Below, one piece after another: positions 8,287 through 19,152 of a DNA stretch of 64,000 bases. The stretch is from JAVJUS01 sp040220455 (lineage in GTDB: Bacteria > Pseudomonadota > Alphaproteobacteria > DSM-16000 > Inquilinaceae). Location of the stretch: positions 12,595 to 76,594 of the forward strand of contig JAVJUS010000074.1 in NCBI GenBank assembly GCA_040220455.1, in the 5' to 3' direction. Below the pieces are notes generated by a model, which was given only the letters and a program-made list of their open reading frames with translations, was not told the origin of the DNA and ran no database searches. A program made the translations under genes and the position numbers. Position 1 is the stretch's first letter; each line of letters begins with the position of its first letter.

Positions 8287-8892
8287 ATGTCGTTAAAAAC
8301 ATCATTCATGGATCACGCCCTGGAAGAGATCGGCACGACATTGAAGGAGGCCCGTCAGCGGAGAGGTCTCAGTCAGCGTGCCTTGAGCGCGGCTGCCGCC
8401 GTGCCGCAGGCCCAGATCTCCAAGATCGAGAACGGCAGCATCGATCTGAAGGTCTCGACCCTCCTCAAGCTGGCACGGACCCTCGACCTCGAACCGGTAC
8501 TGGCACCGCGCAGGGCGCTGCCGGCGGTGCATTCCATTATCCGTGGCACGGCTCCAGGACGAGCGAAGCCCGAGACCGGAGAGTGGTCCCGCTACCTCGC
8601 CCAAGCGCTCGAAAAGACCGCCGGCAGCCCGGAGCGCACCGATTATGCCCAGCTCGTTCGAACGCTCCGGGAGCTGAAGCGGTTGGAGCCCGGTCCGGAC
8701 CGGCGCCTCCCGGAGCGCATCGATGCGAAGCGCTGGAACGCGTGGCTGCGCGCGCGCGACGATGAAGAAGAAACACGCCGGCTCGTGTTTCATTTACGCG
8801 ACCTGCGCAACAGAGCGATGCACGAAAACGCTCGCGACAGCGGCATGGAGGTAAAGCCCGCCTACAGCCTCGACGAGGATGGCGATGCCTGA
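8287..8892 (+). CDS. HipB-like Xre antitoxin with long C-terminal helical domain
   Basis: A 201-residue protein. Residues about 14-70 are an Xre-type helix-turn-helix (LKEARQRRGLSQRALSAAAAVPQAQISKIENG) typical of HipB, the DNA-binding antitoxin that represses the operon and neutralises HipA. HipB of E. coli is only 88 residues; here roughly 110 extra residues form charged helices ending in LRDLRNRAMHENA, residues 172-184. R174-N-x3-H179 resembles the RNxxxH ribonuclease motif of HEPN domains, but the fold is unproven. The ATG at 8287 is used; an ATG at 8308 is also possible, and neither has a strong Shine-Dalgarno. The end overlaps hipA by 8 nt. Confidence 0.8.
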   Translation: MSLKTSFMDHALEEIGTTLKEARQRRGLSQRALSAAAAVPQAQISKIENGSIDLKVSTLLKLARTLDLEPVLAPRRALPAVHSIIRGTAPGRAKPETGEWSRYLAQALEKTAGSPERTDYAQLVRTLRELKRLEPGPDRRLPERIDAKRWNAWLRARDDEEETRRLVFHLRDLRNRAMHENARDSGMEVKPAYSLDEDGDA

Positions 8893-10114
8893 CGTGTCCG
8901 TCCTCGATGTCCTGCTTCACGACGAGCGCATCGGCACGCTCACGCGCCTCGGCGGCGACCGGAGCATCTTCGCTTTTTCCGATGACTATGCCGCCGACGA
9001 CGCACGCCCCGTTCTCGGGCTGGGTTTCAAGGACATCCATGGCGCGCTGATCACCGACTTCAAGCCGGTTCGCACGCGAGTCATGCCGTTCTTCGCCAAC
9101 CTGCTGCCCGAAGGACATCTGCGGGACTACCTCGCGGAACGCGCCGGGGTGAGCCCGACCCGTGAGTTCTTCCTGCTCCGCGCGCTCGGCGCCGACCTGC
9201 CGGGGGCGATCACCGTCAGGCCGGTCCATGGGGACGATTGGCCCGAGGCCGAAAAGGGCGACGCTGACGAAGATGCGGAAGTCCTGCGCGAGAATGCGCT
9301 GCGCTTCTCTTTGGCCGGAGTTCAGCTCAAGTTCTCGGCGATCGACGATGCTCGTGGCGGGCTTGCCATACCCGCCAAAGGCGTCGGCGGCTCCTGGATC
9401 GTCAAACTTCCCTCGTCCGTCTACAAGCGAGTTCCCGAGAACGAATACGCAATGATGACGCTTGCCCGAGCGGTCGGGATCGACGTACCTCCGGTGCAGC
9501 TCGTCGAGATCGACGCTATCGTGAACTTGCCGGAAAATATGGGAGGTGGGGAGCGTCTGGCCTTGGCGGTCGAGCGTTTCGATCGGCTGTCGGACGGGAC
9601 GCGTGTTCATATCGAGGATTTTGCGCAAGTTTTCGGCGTCTATCCTGAGGAGAAGTACAAGCGCGCCAGCTATCGCAATATCGCCGCCGTTTTGGCTGCG
9701 GAAGCTGGCATCGACGATGTCGCCGAGCTTATTCGGCGCTTTACTTTCAACGCCCTGATCGGAAATGCCGACATGCATTTGAAGAACTGGTCGTTGATCT
9801 ATCCCGATCGCCGGGCCGCTCGCCTGGCACCAGCCTATGATCTCGTCTCCACGGTCGCCTACATACCGGACGAGCATGCGGCTCTCAACGTCAGCCGGAC
9901 AAAGCGATTCGACGAGTTCACGTTCGACGAGCTGTCACACTTGGCGGCAAAAGCCAGGATCTCCGAGCCTGTCGTCTTGAAGACGGCGCGCGAGACAGTA
10001 GCCAGATTCCGCGAGGTCTGGGGAGAAGAGAAATTTCATCTCCCTATTGCAGAACACGTGCGCAGATCGATTGAAACACAGTTGAGTAAAGTGCCGATCG
10101 CCGCGACATTGTAG
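8885..10114 (+). CDS. hipA: HipA-family serine/threonine kinase toxin
   Basis: A 409-residue HipA-family kinase, whose known members phosphorylate aminoacyl-tRNA synthetases (GltX in E. coli) and induce dormancy. Visible motifs are RFSLAGVQLKFSA with the candidate autophosphorylation Ser142, GGSWIVKLPS with a nucleotide-binding Lys, LIGNADMHLKNWSLIY with catalytic Asp296, and APAYDLVS with metal-binding Asp319. Length is near the usual 400-440, so it looks intact. The ATG at 8885 is preferred over 8879 because GAGG lies 6 nt upstream of it. It overlaps the antitoxin gene. GC content is visibly lower than in gyrB or uppP, suggesting transfer. The target cannot be deduced. Confidence 0.9.
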   Translation: MPDVSVLDVLLHDERIGTLTRLGGDRSIFAFSDDYAADDARPVLGLGFKDIHGALITDFKPVRTRVMPFFANLLPEGHLRDYLAERAGVSPTREFFLLRALGADLPGAITVRPVHGDDWPEAEKGDADEDAEVLRENALRFSLAGVQLKFSAIDDARGGLAIPAKGVGGSWIVKLPSSVYKRVPENEYAMMTLARAVGIDVPPVQLVEIDAIVNLPENMGGGERLALAVERFDRLSDGTRVHIEDFAQVFGVYPEEKYKRASYRNIAAVLAAEAGIDDVAELIRRFTFNALIGNADMHLKNWSLIYPDRRAARLAPAYDLVSTVAYIPDEHAALNVSRTKRFDEFTFDELSHLAAKARISEPVVLKTARETVARFREVWGEEKFHLPIAEHVRRSIETQLSKVPIAATL

Positions 10115-10203
10115 GCGAAAAATGCTGTCCGACGCCCCTGGTCAAGTTATCGGCGCATCGGCGACCAGCTCCCGGCGGCCGCCGCAGCCCAGAGACGGTG
10201 GCG

Positions 10204-10247
10204 CTAGAGCATCCTGCGCCCCAACGGGCGCAGATAAGATGCTCTAG
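10204..10247. repeat. Two-stage palindromic element downstream of hipA
   Basis: CTAGAGCATC (10204-10213) pairs perfectly with GATGCTCTAG (10238-10247). Inside, CTGCGCCC (10214-10221) pairs with GGGCGCAG (10226-10233) around a CAAC loop, leaving an ATAA bulge. Both ends read CTAG. The form is that of short dispersed intergenic palindromes common in alphaproteobacteria. No T-tract follows, so it is not a standard terminator. Confidence 0.75.
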
Positions 10248-10260
10248 GTTGTTGAAGATA

Positions 10261-10310
10261 GGGCAATTTTTTCCGAACTGATAATCCAATCAGTTCGGAA
10301 ATTGCCCTAG
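10261..10310. repeat. Second long palindrome, between hipA and gyrB
   Basis: GGGCAATTT plus CCGAACTGAT (10273-10282) pairs with ATCAGTTCGG (10289-10298) plus AAATTGCCC, with one small T bulge on the left arm. Like the preceding element it ends in CTAG. The two lie 13 nt apart and fill most of the gap between hipA and gyrB; they may be halves of one small non-autonomous element. Confidence 0.7.
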
Positions 10311-10381
10311 CGAAACGACGGCATCAGCGATCGGGCACGCGAGCCCGCAATCGCGACCGGCATCTCGCGGTACCCCCCCCC

Positions 10382-12853
10382 TCAAACGTCCAGGTTCGCC
10401 ACCTTCAGCGCGTTGTCCTGGATGAACTCGCGGCGCGGTTCGACGACGTCGCCCATCAGGGTGGAGAACAGCTCCTCGGCCTCGTCGGCGTGGCTCAGCC
10501 TGACCTGGAGCAGGCGGCGGCTGTTGCGGTCGAGCGTGGTCTGCCAGAGCTGCTCCGGGTTCATCTCCCCCAGGCCCTTGTAGCGCTGGATCGTCACGCC
10601 CTTGCGGCCGAGTTCGATCACCTTGTCGAACAGGCCGACGGGGCCGTAGATCCGGTGCTCCTCGTCCTTGACGCGCAGCACGCCCGGCTGGCCGAAGGCG
10701 GCGGCGAGCGGCTCGGCCAGGCCGGCGAGCCGGCGGGCCTCGCCGGAATTGAGCACCTCCGGCGTCACGGCGAAGCGGCTTTCCACCCCGCGCAGGCGCC
10801 GACGCATGACGAAGCCGCCGCGGCCGTCCGCCTCGCCCTGCCAGCCGCGCTCCAGCTCGGATGCCAGGGTGTCGAGCCGCTCGGCCACGTGGGCCGCGGC
10901 GGCCGCGGCCCGCTCCGGATCGCCCAGCAGGTCGGCCGACAGGGCGCCGGCGATCGCCGCCTGCTCGGCGACGTCCCAGTCGCCCACGCGCGCGGCCACC
11001 GGAATCAGCCAGTGACGGGCGTCGCGCGATTCCATCACCCGCGTGCGCAGGGCCTCCAGCTCCAGGATGTCGCCGTCGCCCTGCTCGTAGGCCACGCCCT
11101 CGATGCCCTGGTCGACCAGATAGGCCTCCATGGCCGGGTCGTCCTTGAGGTACATCTCCGAGCGGTTGCGCGTGATCTTGTAGAGCGGCGGCTGGGCGAT
11201 ATAGAGGTAGCCCTTCTCGATGATCTCCGGCATCTGGCGGTAGAAGAAGGTCAGCAGCAGCGTGCGGATGTGGCTGCCGTCCACGTCCGCGTCGGTCATG
11301 ATGATGATCTTGTGGTAGCGCGCCTTCTCGATGTCGAACTCTTCGCGGATGCCGGTGCCCAGCGCCGTGATCAGGGTGCCGATCTCGGCCGAGGAGAGCA
11401 TCTTGTCGATGCGCGCCCGCTCGACGTTCAGGATCTTGCCACGCAGCGGCAGGATCGCCTGGAAGCGCCGGTCGCGGCCCTGCTTGGCCGAGCCGCCGGC
11501 CGAATCGCCCTCGACGATGAACAGCTCGGATTCCGCCGGATCGCGGGTCTGGCAGTCGGCGAGCTTGCCCGGCAGCGAGGCGACGTCGAGCGCGCTCTTG
11601 CGCCGGGTCAGCTCGCGCGCCTTGCGCGCCGCCTCGCGCGCGGCGGCGGCCTCGACCACCTTCTGGACGATCTTCTTGGCGTCGTTCGGGTGCTCCTCCA
11701 GCCAGATCGACAGCGCCTCGTTGATCGCGCTCTCGACCGCCGGGCGGACCTCGGAGGAGACCAGCTTCTCCTTGGTTTGGCTGGAGAATTTCGGGTCCGG
11801 CACCTTGACCGACAGCACGCAGGTCAGCCCCTCGCGCGCGTCGTCGCCGGACAGGGCCACCTTCTCCTTCTTGGCCAGCCCGCTGGAGACCGCGTAGTTG
11901 TTCACCTGGCGCGTCAACGCGGCGCGGAAGCCGGCCAGATGCGTGCCGCCGTCGCGCTGGGGGATGTTGTTGGTGAAGCACAGCATCGTCTCGTGGAAGG
12001 CGTCGGTCCACTGCATGGCCGCCTCCACGGTGATGCCCTCGCGCTCCGCCGAGACCACGATCGAGGGCTGGTGCAGCGCGGTCTTCGAGCGGTCGAGATA
12101 GGCCACGAAGGCCGACAGCCCGCCCTCGTAGATCATCTCCACCGTCTTGGCCTCGACCCCGCGCGCGTCGCTCAGGATCAGGGCGACGCCGGAGTTGAGG
12201 AAGGCGAGCTCGCGCAGCCGGTGCTCCAGCGTGCCGAAGTCGAACTCGATCTTGGTGAACACGTCGGGCGAGGGCAGGAAGTTGATCTTCGTGCCGTGGA
12301 CGGCGCCGGCCCCGTCGGCCCGCGGCGCCTCGCCGATATCCGCGAGGCCGGACTCGGGCTCGCCGTCCTGGAAGCGCATGAACCAGGTCCGGCCGTCGCG
12401 CCAGATCGTCAGGTCCAGGCGCGCCGACAGGGCGTTGACCACCGAAACGCCGACGCCGTGCAGCCCGCCGGAGACCTTGTAGGAGTTCTGGTCGAACTTA
12501 CCGCCGGCATGGAGGTGGGTCATGATCACCTCCGCCGCGCTGACCCCCTCCTCCTTGTGCAGGTCGACCGGGATGCCGCGGCCGTTGTCGGTGACGGTGA
12601 CCGAGCCGTCGGGCTCCAGCGTCACCTCGATCCGGTCGCAGTGACCGGCGAGCGACTCGTCGATGGCGTTGTCGACGACCTCGTAGACCATGTGGTGCAG
12701 GCCCGAGCCGTCGTCGGTGTCGCCGATATACATGCCCGGGCGCTTGCGCACGGCTTCCAGCCCGCGCAGCACCTTGATCGAGTCCGCGCCGTAGGTCTCG
12801 GTCTCGGCGGCGGGCGTGGGCATCGGTCGGTCGGCCATGGTGGTCGCTTTCAT
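10382..12853 (-). CDS. gyrB: DNA gyrase subunit B
   Basis: ATPase subunit of DNA gyrase, which with GyrA introduces negative supercoils. 823 residues. The GHKL ATPase domain shows YGADSIKVLRGLEAVRKRPGMYIGD-type sequence, EVVDNAIDES, DNGRGIPVD and GGLHGVGVSVVNALS. The TOPRIM domain has EGDSAGGSAKQGRDRRFQAILPLRGKILNVE and IIMTDADVDGSHIRTLLL, followed by the proteobacterial insert and the C-terminal QRYKGLGEMNPEQLW. An alternative start, ATG at 12838 (MADRPM), is equally plausible. It lies last in the minus-strand order dnaN-recF-gyrB, 64 nt after recF. Confidence 0.97.
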   Translation of the reverse strand: MKATTMADRPMPTPAAETETYGADSIKVLRGLEAVRKRPGMYIGDTDDGSGLHHMVYEVVDNAIDESLAGHCDRIEVTLEPDGSVTVTDNGRGIPVDLHKEEGVSAAEVIMTHLHAGGKFDQNSYKVSGGLHGVGVSVVNALSARLDLTIWRDGRTWFMRFQDGEPESGLADIGEAPRADGAGAVHGTKINFLPSPDVFTKIEFDFGTLEHRLRELAFLNSGVALILSDARGVEAKTVEMIYEGGLSAFVAYLDRSKTALHQPSIVVSAEREGITVEAAMQWTDAFHETMLCFTNNIPQRDGGTHLAGFRAALTRQVNNYAVSSGLAKKEKVALSGDDAREGLTCVLSVKVPDPKFSSQTKEKLVSSEVRPAVESAINEALSIWLEEHPNDAKKIVQKVVEAAAAREAARKARELTRRKSALDVASLPGKLADCQTRDPAESELFIVEGDSAGGSAKQGRDRRFQAILPLRGKILNVERARIDKMLSSAEIGTLITALGTGIREEFDIEKARYHKIIIMTDADVDGSHIRTLLLTFFYRQMPEIIEKGYLYIAQPPLYKITRNRSEMYLKDDPAMEAYLVDQGIEGVAYEQGDGDILELEALRTRVMESRDARHWLIPVAARVGDWDVAEQAAIAGALSADLLGDPERAAAAAAHVAERLDTLASELERGWQGEADGRGGFVMRRRLRGVESRFAVTPEVLNSGEARRLAGLAEPLAAAFGQPGVLRVKDEEHRIYGPVGLFDKVIELGRKGVTIQRYKGLGEMNPEQLWQTTLDRNSRRLLQVRLSHADEAEELFSTLMGDVVEPRREFIQDNALKVANLDV

Positions 12854-12917
12854 CCACGATAAACGTCAACGCGAACAACGAGCCGGCTCCCCCTCGAAGC
12901 CGGCCCGGCACCCGGGA

Positions 12918-14156
12918 TCAGTCCGTCCCCGGGGTCTCGGTCACCCGGGCGTCCTCCACCCGGAATCGGCGCGCCCGGTCGCCGAAACCGTCGAACAGGC
13001 CGGCATCCGTGCCGGTCAGCCAGGCCTGGGCGCCGAGCGCCAGGATCTCCGCATAGAGCGCGTCGCGCCGGTGCCGGTCGAGATGGGCGGCCACCTCGTC
13101 CAGCAGCAGGAGCGGCGGCGCCCCCCGCTCGGCCGCCAGCAGCCGCGCGTTGGCGAGCACGAGCCCGATCAGCAGCGCCTTCTGCTCGCCCGTCGAGCAC
13201 TGGGCGGCGGGCATGTCCTTGGCCCGGTGGCGAACCTCCAGGTCGGCGCGGTGCGGCCCGGCCGACGCGCCGCCGGCCGCCGCGTCATAGCGCCGGGCGT
13301 CGCGCAGCCGGGCGCGCAGGTCGTCCTCGACCGCGAGCGCCGGCGCGCCGGCCAGCCCGTCCTCGACCGTCCCGGCGATCGCGATGTCGGCGGCCGGGAA
13401 CGGCCCGTCGGCGAGCGTCGCGGCGGCCGCGGCGGCCTGCAGGCGGGCGACCACCTCCCGCCGGGCGGCGGCCAGCGCCACCCCGTTGGTCGCCATGGCG
13501 TCCTCGAGCGCGCCCAGCCAGCCCGGGTCCTGCCGCCCGTCGCGCAGCAGCCGCGCGCGCTCGCGCATCGCGCGCTCGTAAGCCGCGGCGTGGCGCGCAT
13601 GGGCCGGGAAGAAACCCGCCACCAGACGGTCGAGAAAGCGCCGGCGGCCCGACGCGCCCTCGGTGAACAGCCGGTCGAGCGCCGGGGTCAGCCAGACCAG
13701 CGCCACCCGCTCGCCCAGCTCCGCCTGGCTCGCCGCCGCGCGGCCGTCGAGGCGGACCACCCGACGCGGCTGGTCGATCGGCGCGTCCGGGTCCATGCCG
13801 GTGCCGATGCGCACCCGCTCCGGCCCGGCCGCGGAGACCGTGTCGAGCGTCGCCGAGACCGCCCAGCGCGCATCGGCCGCCGCCCCCCGGCGCAGCGCGT
13901 CCGGCAGCGCCGCGCCGCGCAGCCCGCGCCCGGGCGCCAGGTAGGAGACCGCCTCCAGCAGGTTGGTCTTGCCCGCGCCGTTGGGGCCGGTCAGCACCAC
14001 CGGCTCCGGGTCCAGCTCGAGCGCCAGGCGCGCGTAGCCGCGGAACTCCGTCAGGGCGAGGCGACGCACGGCCAGACGGCCGCCGGCACCGCCCGACTGG
14101 GCGTCGGCGGTCGGCGGGGCGGCGGGGGTCTCGGTCAACCGGGACAGGTGCGTCAC
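12918..14156 (-). CDS. recF: DNA replication and repair protein RecF
   Basis: SMC-like ATPase that helps load RecA at gaps through RecFOR. 412 residues. Walker A is VVLTGPNGAGKTNLLEA with the family segment YLAPGRGLRGA after it; the signature region CSTGEQKALLIGLVLANA and Walker B PPLLLLDEVAAHLD lie near the C-terminus. The N-terminal extension of about 26 residues (MTHLSRLTETPAAPPTADAQ) is longer than usual, so the true start may be slightly downstream. It lies between dnaN and gyrB, the normal alphaproteobacterial neighbourhood. Confidence 0.95.
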   Translation of the reverse strand: MTHLSRLTETPAAPPTADAQSGGAGGRLAVRRLALTEFRGYARLALELDPEPVVLTGPNGAGKTNLLEAVSYLAPGRGLRGAALPDALRRGAAADARWAVSATLDTVSAAGPERVRIGTGMDPDAPIDQPRRVVRLDGRAAASQAELGERVALVWLTPALDRLFTEGASGRRRFLDRLVAGFFPAHARHAAAYERAMRERARLLRDGRQDPGWLGALEDAMATNGVALAAARREVVARLQAAAAAATLADGPFPAADIAIAGTVEDGLAGAPALAVEDDLRARLRDARRYDAAAGGASAGPHRADLEVRHRAKDMPAAQCSTGEQKALLIGLVLANARLLAAERGAPPLLLLDEVAAHLDRHRRDALYAEILALGAQAWLTGTDAGLFDGFGDRARRFRVEDARVTETPGTD

Positions 14157-14250
14157 GTCGGTCCTTGCAAGGGCGCCTGGTCGCAGCGCCCGGGGATTGG
14201 CGCCCTCGCGGTGCCGCGGCGACGGTCACCGCCCGGGCACCGGGCATCGG

Positions 14251-15369
14251 TCACACGCGCATCGGCATCAGCACGTAGAGGGCGCTGGCGTCCTCGCTGT
14301 CCTGCACGATCGTCGGCGAGGCGCCGTCGGCCATCAGGAACTTCGCCCGGGCGCCCTCGATGCGATCGGTGATGTCCATCAGATAGCGTGCGTTGAACCC
14401 GATCTCCAGCGGCGTGGACCCGTATTCCACCTCCAGCGCCTCGGTCGCGCTGCCCTGCTCGGCGCTGGTCGCCGACAGGGTCAGGGTGCCGTCCTCGATC
14501 GCCAGCTTGACCGCCCGGCTCTTCTCCGTGGAGATGGTCGACACGCGGTCGACCGCCTCGGCGAAGTCCTCGGCCTCGACCAGCAGGGTCTTGTCGTTGT
14601 CGGCCGGGATCACCCGCTCGTAGTCGGGGAAGGTGCCGTCGATCAGCTTGGAGGTCAGGGTGACGGAGTCGAAGGCGAAGCGGACCTTGCTCTCGCTCAG
14701 CTCGACCGTCACGGGATCGGCGTTCTCCTCGATCAGCTTGTAGAGCTCGCCCACCGTCTTGCGCGGCACGATGACGCCGGGGATCCCCTCCGCCCCCTGG
14801 GGCAGGGCGACCTCCATGCGCGCCAGCCGGTGGCCGTCGGTCGCCACGGCGCGCAGGGTCGGGCTGTCGCCGACGCCCGCGGCATGGAGATAGATGCCGT
14901 TGAGGTAGTAGCGCGTCTCCTCCGTCGAGATGGCGAAGCGCGTGCGCTCGATGAGCTGGCGCAGATCGCCGGCGGCGAGCTCGAAGCGGTGGCCCGACTC
15001 CCCGCCCGCCATCGACGGGAAGTCCTCGATCGGCAGACAGCCGAGCACGAAGCGCGAGCGCCCGGCCTGCAGCACCAGCGTCCCCTTGTCGCCGTCGTAG
15101 GAGAGCTCGGCCTGGCTGCCGTCGGGCAGCTTGCGCACGATGTCGTAGAGCGTGTGCGCCGGCGCCGTGGTCGCCCCCGGGGTCTGGACGTCGGCGGGAA
15201 CGTGCTCGACGATCTCCAGGTCCATGTCCGTCGCGGTCAGGCCCAGGACGCCCGATTCGGCGCGCAGCATGACGTTGGCCAGGATGGGGATCGTGTTGCG
15301 CCGTTCGACGACGCTCTGTACGTGCCCGAGGGATTTGAGCAGCGCCGCCCGGTCGATGGTCAGCTTCAT
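14251..15369 (-). CDS. dnaN: DNA polymerase III sliding clamp (beta subunit)
   Basis: The 372-residue ring-forming processivity clamp of the replicase. MKLTIDRAALLKSLGHVQSVVERRNTIPIL is a typical N-terminus. Three repeated clamp folds follow, with ATDMDLEIVE, SSLP-like FSMAGGE segments and the closing YVLMPMRV. The length is standard. It is separated from dnaA by a gene on the opposite strand, unlike the usual adjacent dnaA-dnaN order, so it needs its own promoter within 15370-15628. Confidence 0.97.
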   Translation of the reverse strand: MKLTIDRAALLKSLGHVQSVVERRNTIPILANVMLRAESGVLGLTATDMDLEIVEHVPADVQTPGATTAPAHTLYDIVRKLPDGSQAELSYDGDKGTLVLQAGRSRFVLGCLPIEDFPSMAGGESGHRFELAAGDLRQLIERTRFAISTEETRYYLNGIYLHAAGVGDSPTLRAVATDGHRLARMEVALPQGAEGIPGVIVPRKTVGELYKLIEENADPVTVELSESKVRFAFDSVTLTSKLIDGTFPDYERVIPADNDKTLLVEAEDFAEAVDRVSTISTEKSRAVKLAIEDGTLTLSATSAEQGSATEALEVEYGSTPLEIGFNARYLMDITDRIEGARAKFLMADGASPTIVQDSEDASALYVLMPMRV

Positions 15370-15628
15370 TCGGGAATCATGTCGCTCGGGTTGAGGTACC
15401 GACGGGATCGCGGTCCGGTGAGAACCCGCCGCGGACCGCCGTTCCCGCGGCCCCGGCCGCGCGGCGCGCCGAACGACTCGCCGACGCTCGACCAGGGCGC
15501 GACACTATAGCCAAAGGGCCCGCGCGTCGAAAGGAAATCCGGCGGTTTCCGGGGCCCCGCGCCAGCCCCGGAGGCGGCCGGGAGCGCCGGCCGTCGCAAC
15601 CGCGGCGCCGACACGCTAGTCTCGGGCC

Positions 15629-17353
15629 ATGGCCGAATCCCACCTCCTCGAAGGCGTCGTCATCGTCCTGCTCACGGCGGTGCTCGTCGTCCCGCTCTTC
15701 CAGCGCGCCAAGCTCTCCGCGGTGCTGGGCTATCTGGCCGCCGGCGCGATCATCGGCCCCTACGGCCTGGGCGTCGTGGGCAGCGGGCCGGAGGTCTCCG
15801 CCCTGGCGGAGTTCGGCGTGGTCTTCCTGCTCTTCACGATCGGGCTCGAGCTCTCGATCGAGCGCCTGCGCGCCATGCGCCACCACATCTTCGGCCTGGG
15901 CACCGCCCAGGTCGTCATCAGCGGCGTGGCGATCGGCGGGATCGGGTTCTTCGGCTTCGGCCTGCCCGGCGAGGCCGCGGTGGTGATCGGCGCCGCGCTC
16001 GCCCTGTCCTCCACCGCCGTCGTCCTCCAGCTGCTCAGCGAGCACGGCGACATGCTGGCCCGGGTCGGGCGGATCAGCTTCTCGATCCTGCTGCTCCAGG
16101 ACATCGCCGTGGCCCCGATCCTGGCGCTGGTGCCGCTGCTCGGCATGGACGGCGGCGACCTGGCGACGGCGCTGGGCATGGCGCTGCTGCGCGCGGCGCT
16201 GGCGGTCGCGGCGATCGCGCTGATCGGCCGGCTGCTGCTGCGCCCGGTCTTCCGCCTGGCCGCGCGCACGCACAACCGGGAGGTCTTCGCCGCGCTCGCC
16301 CTCCTGGTCGCGCTCGGGACCGGCTGGACGACCCATCATTTCGGGCTGTCCATGGCGCTGGGCGCCTTCCTGGCCGGGCTAATGCTCGCCGGCACCGAGT
16401 ACCGCCACCAGGTCGAGGCCGACATCGAGCCGTTCCGCGGCATCCTGCTCGGCTTTTTCTTCATGACCGTCGGCATGCTGGTCGACCCGGCCCTGATCCT
16501 AGAGCAGGCCGGGCTGATCGTCCTGCTGGTGATCGGGCTGCTGGCGCTCAAGGCGGCCATCGTCGTCGCGCTGTGCCGGCTTTTCGGCGTCGGCGCCCCG
16601 GCCGCGCTGCGTATCGGCCTGCTGCTCGCGGAGGGCGGCGAGTTCGCCTTCGTCATCGTCGGCCTCGCCATGACCGAGGGGGTGGTGGCGCAGCCGACGG
16701 GCCAGCTGGTCGTCGTCGTGGTGATCCTGAGCATGATCGCCACGCCCTTTCTCGCCGGTCTCGGCCGACGCCTCCAGCACCGGCTGGAGCGCGGCGCCCT
16801 GGCCGCGCCCGAGACCCTGTCGGCGGAGAGCGAGGGTCTGCGCGACCACGTGGTCATTGCCGGCTTCGGCCGGGTCGGCCAGACCATCGCCCGGCTGCTG
16901 GCCGAGCGCGAGATCCCCTACGTCGCCCTGGATCTGGACCCGAGCCGGGTCGCCGCGGCGCGCCAGCGCGGCCGGCTGGTCTTCTACGGCAACGTCGCCC
17001 AGCCCGACGTGATGCGCCGCGCCCATGTGGACACCGCCCGCGCGGTCGTCGTCACCATCGACCAGCCGATGGCGGCCGAGCGCGTGGTCCACGGGCTGCG
17101 CCAGCACTACCCGGCGCTGCACATCGTGGCGCGGGCCCATGACCGGGAGCACGGCCGCTCGCTGATGAACGCCGGGGCGTCGAGCATCGTGCCGGAGACG
17201 CTGGAGGCGAGCCTGCAGCTCGGCCACGCGGTCCTGCGCACCGCCGGCGCGGCCGACGAGGACATCGACCGGCTGCTCGCCCGGCTGCGCGACCAGGACT
17301 ACGCGGAGCTGGAGGACATCGTGCCCGCCGCCGGCGGCCGCGGCACCGGCTGA
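15629..17353 (+). CDS. CPA2-family cation:proton antiporter, Kef type, with C-terminal RCK domain
   Basis: A 574-residue inner-membrane monovalent cation:proton antiporter (KefB/KefC-like). Residues 1-385 form about 12 hydrophobic segments of the Na+/H+ exchanger fold, including AKLSAVLGYLAAGAIIGPYGLG, FLLFTIGLELSIERL and ALALSSTAVVLQLL. A TrkA-N/RCK nucleotide-binding domain follows, with GFGRVGQTIARLLAEREIPYVALDLDP, a Rossmann motif ending in an acidic residue typical of NAD binding. The C-terminal TrkA-C part appears absent or very short. Potassium/proton exchange during osmotic or electrophile stress is likely. It is divergent from dnaN and convergent with dnaA (43-nt gap). Confidence 0.92.
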   Translation: MAESHLLEGVVIVLLTAVLVVPLFQRAKLSAVLGYLAAGAIIGPYGLGVVGSGPEVSALAEFGVVFLLFTIGLELSIERLRAMRHHIFGLGTAQVVISGVAIGGIGFFGFGLPGEAAVVIGAALALSSTAVVLQLLSEHGDMLARVGRISFSILLLQDIAVAPILALVPLLGMDGGDLATALGMALLRAALAVAAIALIGRLLLRPVFRLAARTHNREVFAALALLVALGTGWTTHHFGLSMALGAFLAGLMLAGTEYRHQVEADIEPFRGILLGFFFMTVGMLVDPALILEQAGLIVLLVIGLLALKAAIVVALCRLFGVGAPAALRIGLLLAEGGEFAFVIVGLAMTEGVVAQPTGQLVVVVVILSMIATPFLAGLGRRLQHRLERGALAAPETLSAESEGLRDHVVIAGFGRVGQTIARLLAEREIPYVALDLDPSRVAAARQRGRLVFYGNVAQPDVMRRAHVDTARAVVVTIDQPMAAERVVHGLRQHYPALHIVARAHDREHGRSLMNAGASSIVPETLEASLQLGHAVLRTAGAADEDIDRLLARLRDQDYAELEDIVPAAGGRGTG

Positions 17354-17396
17354 AGCCCGGCACGGCGCCACCGCCCTCGGCCGGGCGCCGCCCGGC

Positions 17397-18833
<1,437 letters not shown>

Positions 18834-19152
18834 CTCTTTCGACCTCCGTGCGTATTCTTGTCGGACCACGGGCGCCGGGACCGGCGCCCCATGCCGGGCA
18901 GACCCGCGTGACGGCTCGGCGCCGGAGCGCGACGGTGCGGGGCCGTCGCGCCCTAAGGCGCGGAGGCTCTGGGGGGATCGGCGATCCCGCTGCCGGCGGG
19001 AACCGGGCCTGAAGCCCGGATCAGGGTCCGAAGGATTGTCGGCAAGGCCGCGCCAGGATGACCGGCGGCGTGTTCCGCTCGTTGCTTCATGATTTGACAA
19101 ATGCCCCCTTTTGGCGGGAATTGGCTCCCCGTCTCGTCCTTCTCTCTCGGAT

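Noticed and set aside
10490..12862. A 790-codon open frame on the plus strand across gyrB
   Set aside because: It is the antisense of gyrB, open only because GC-rich codons rarely give stops in this frame; composition is His/Asp/Val/Gln-rich with no family features.
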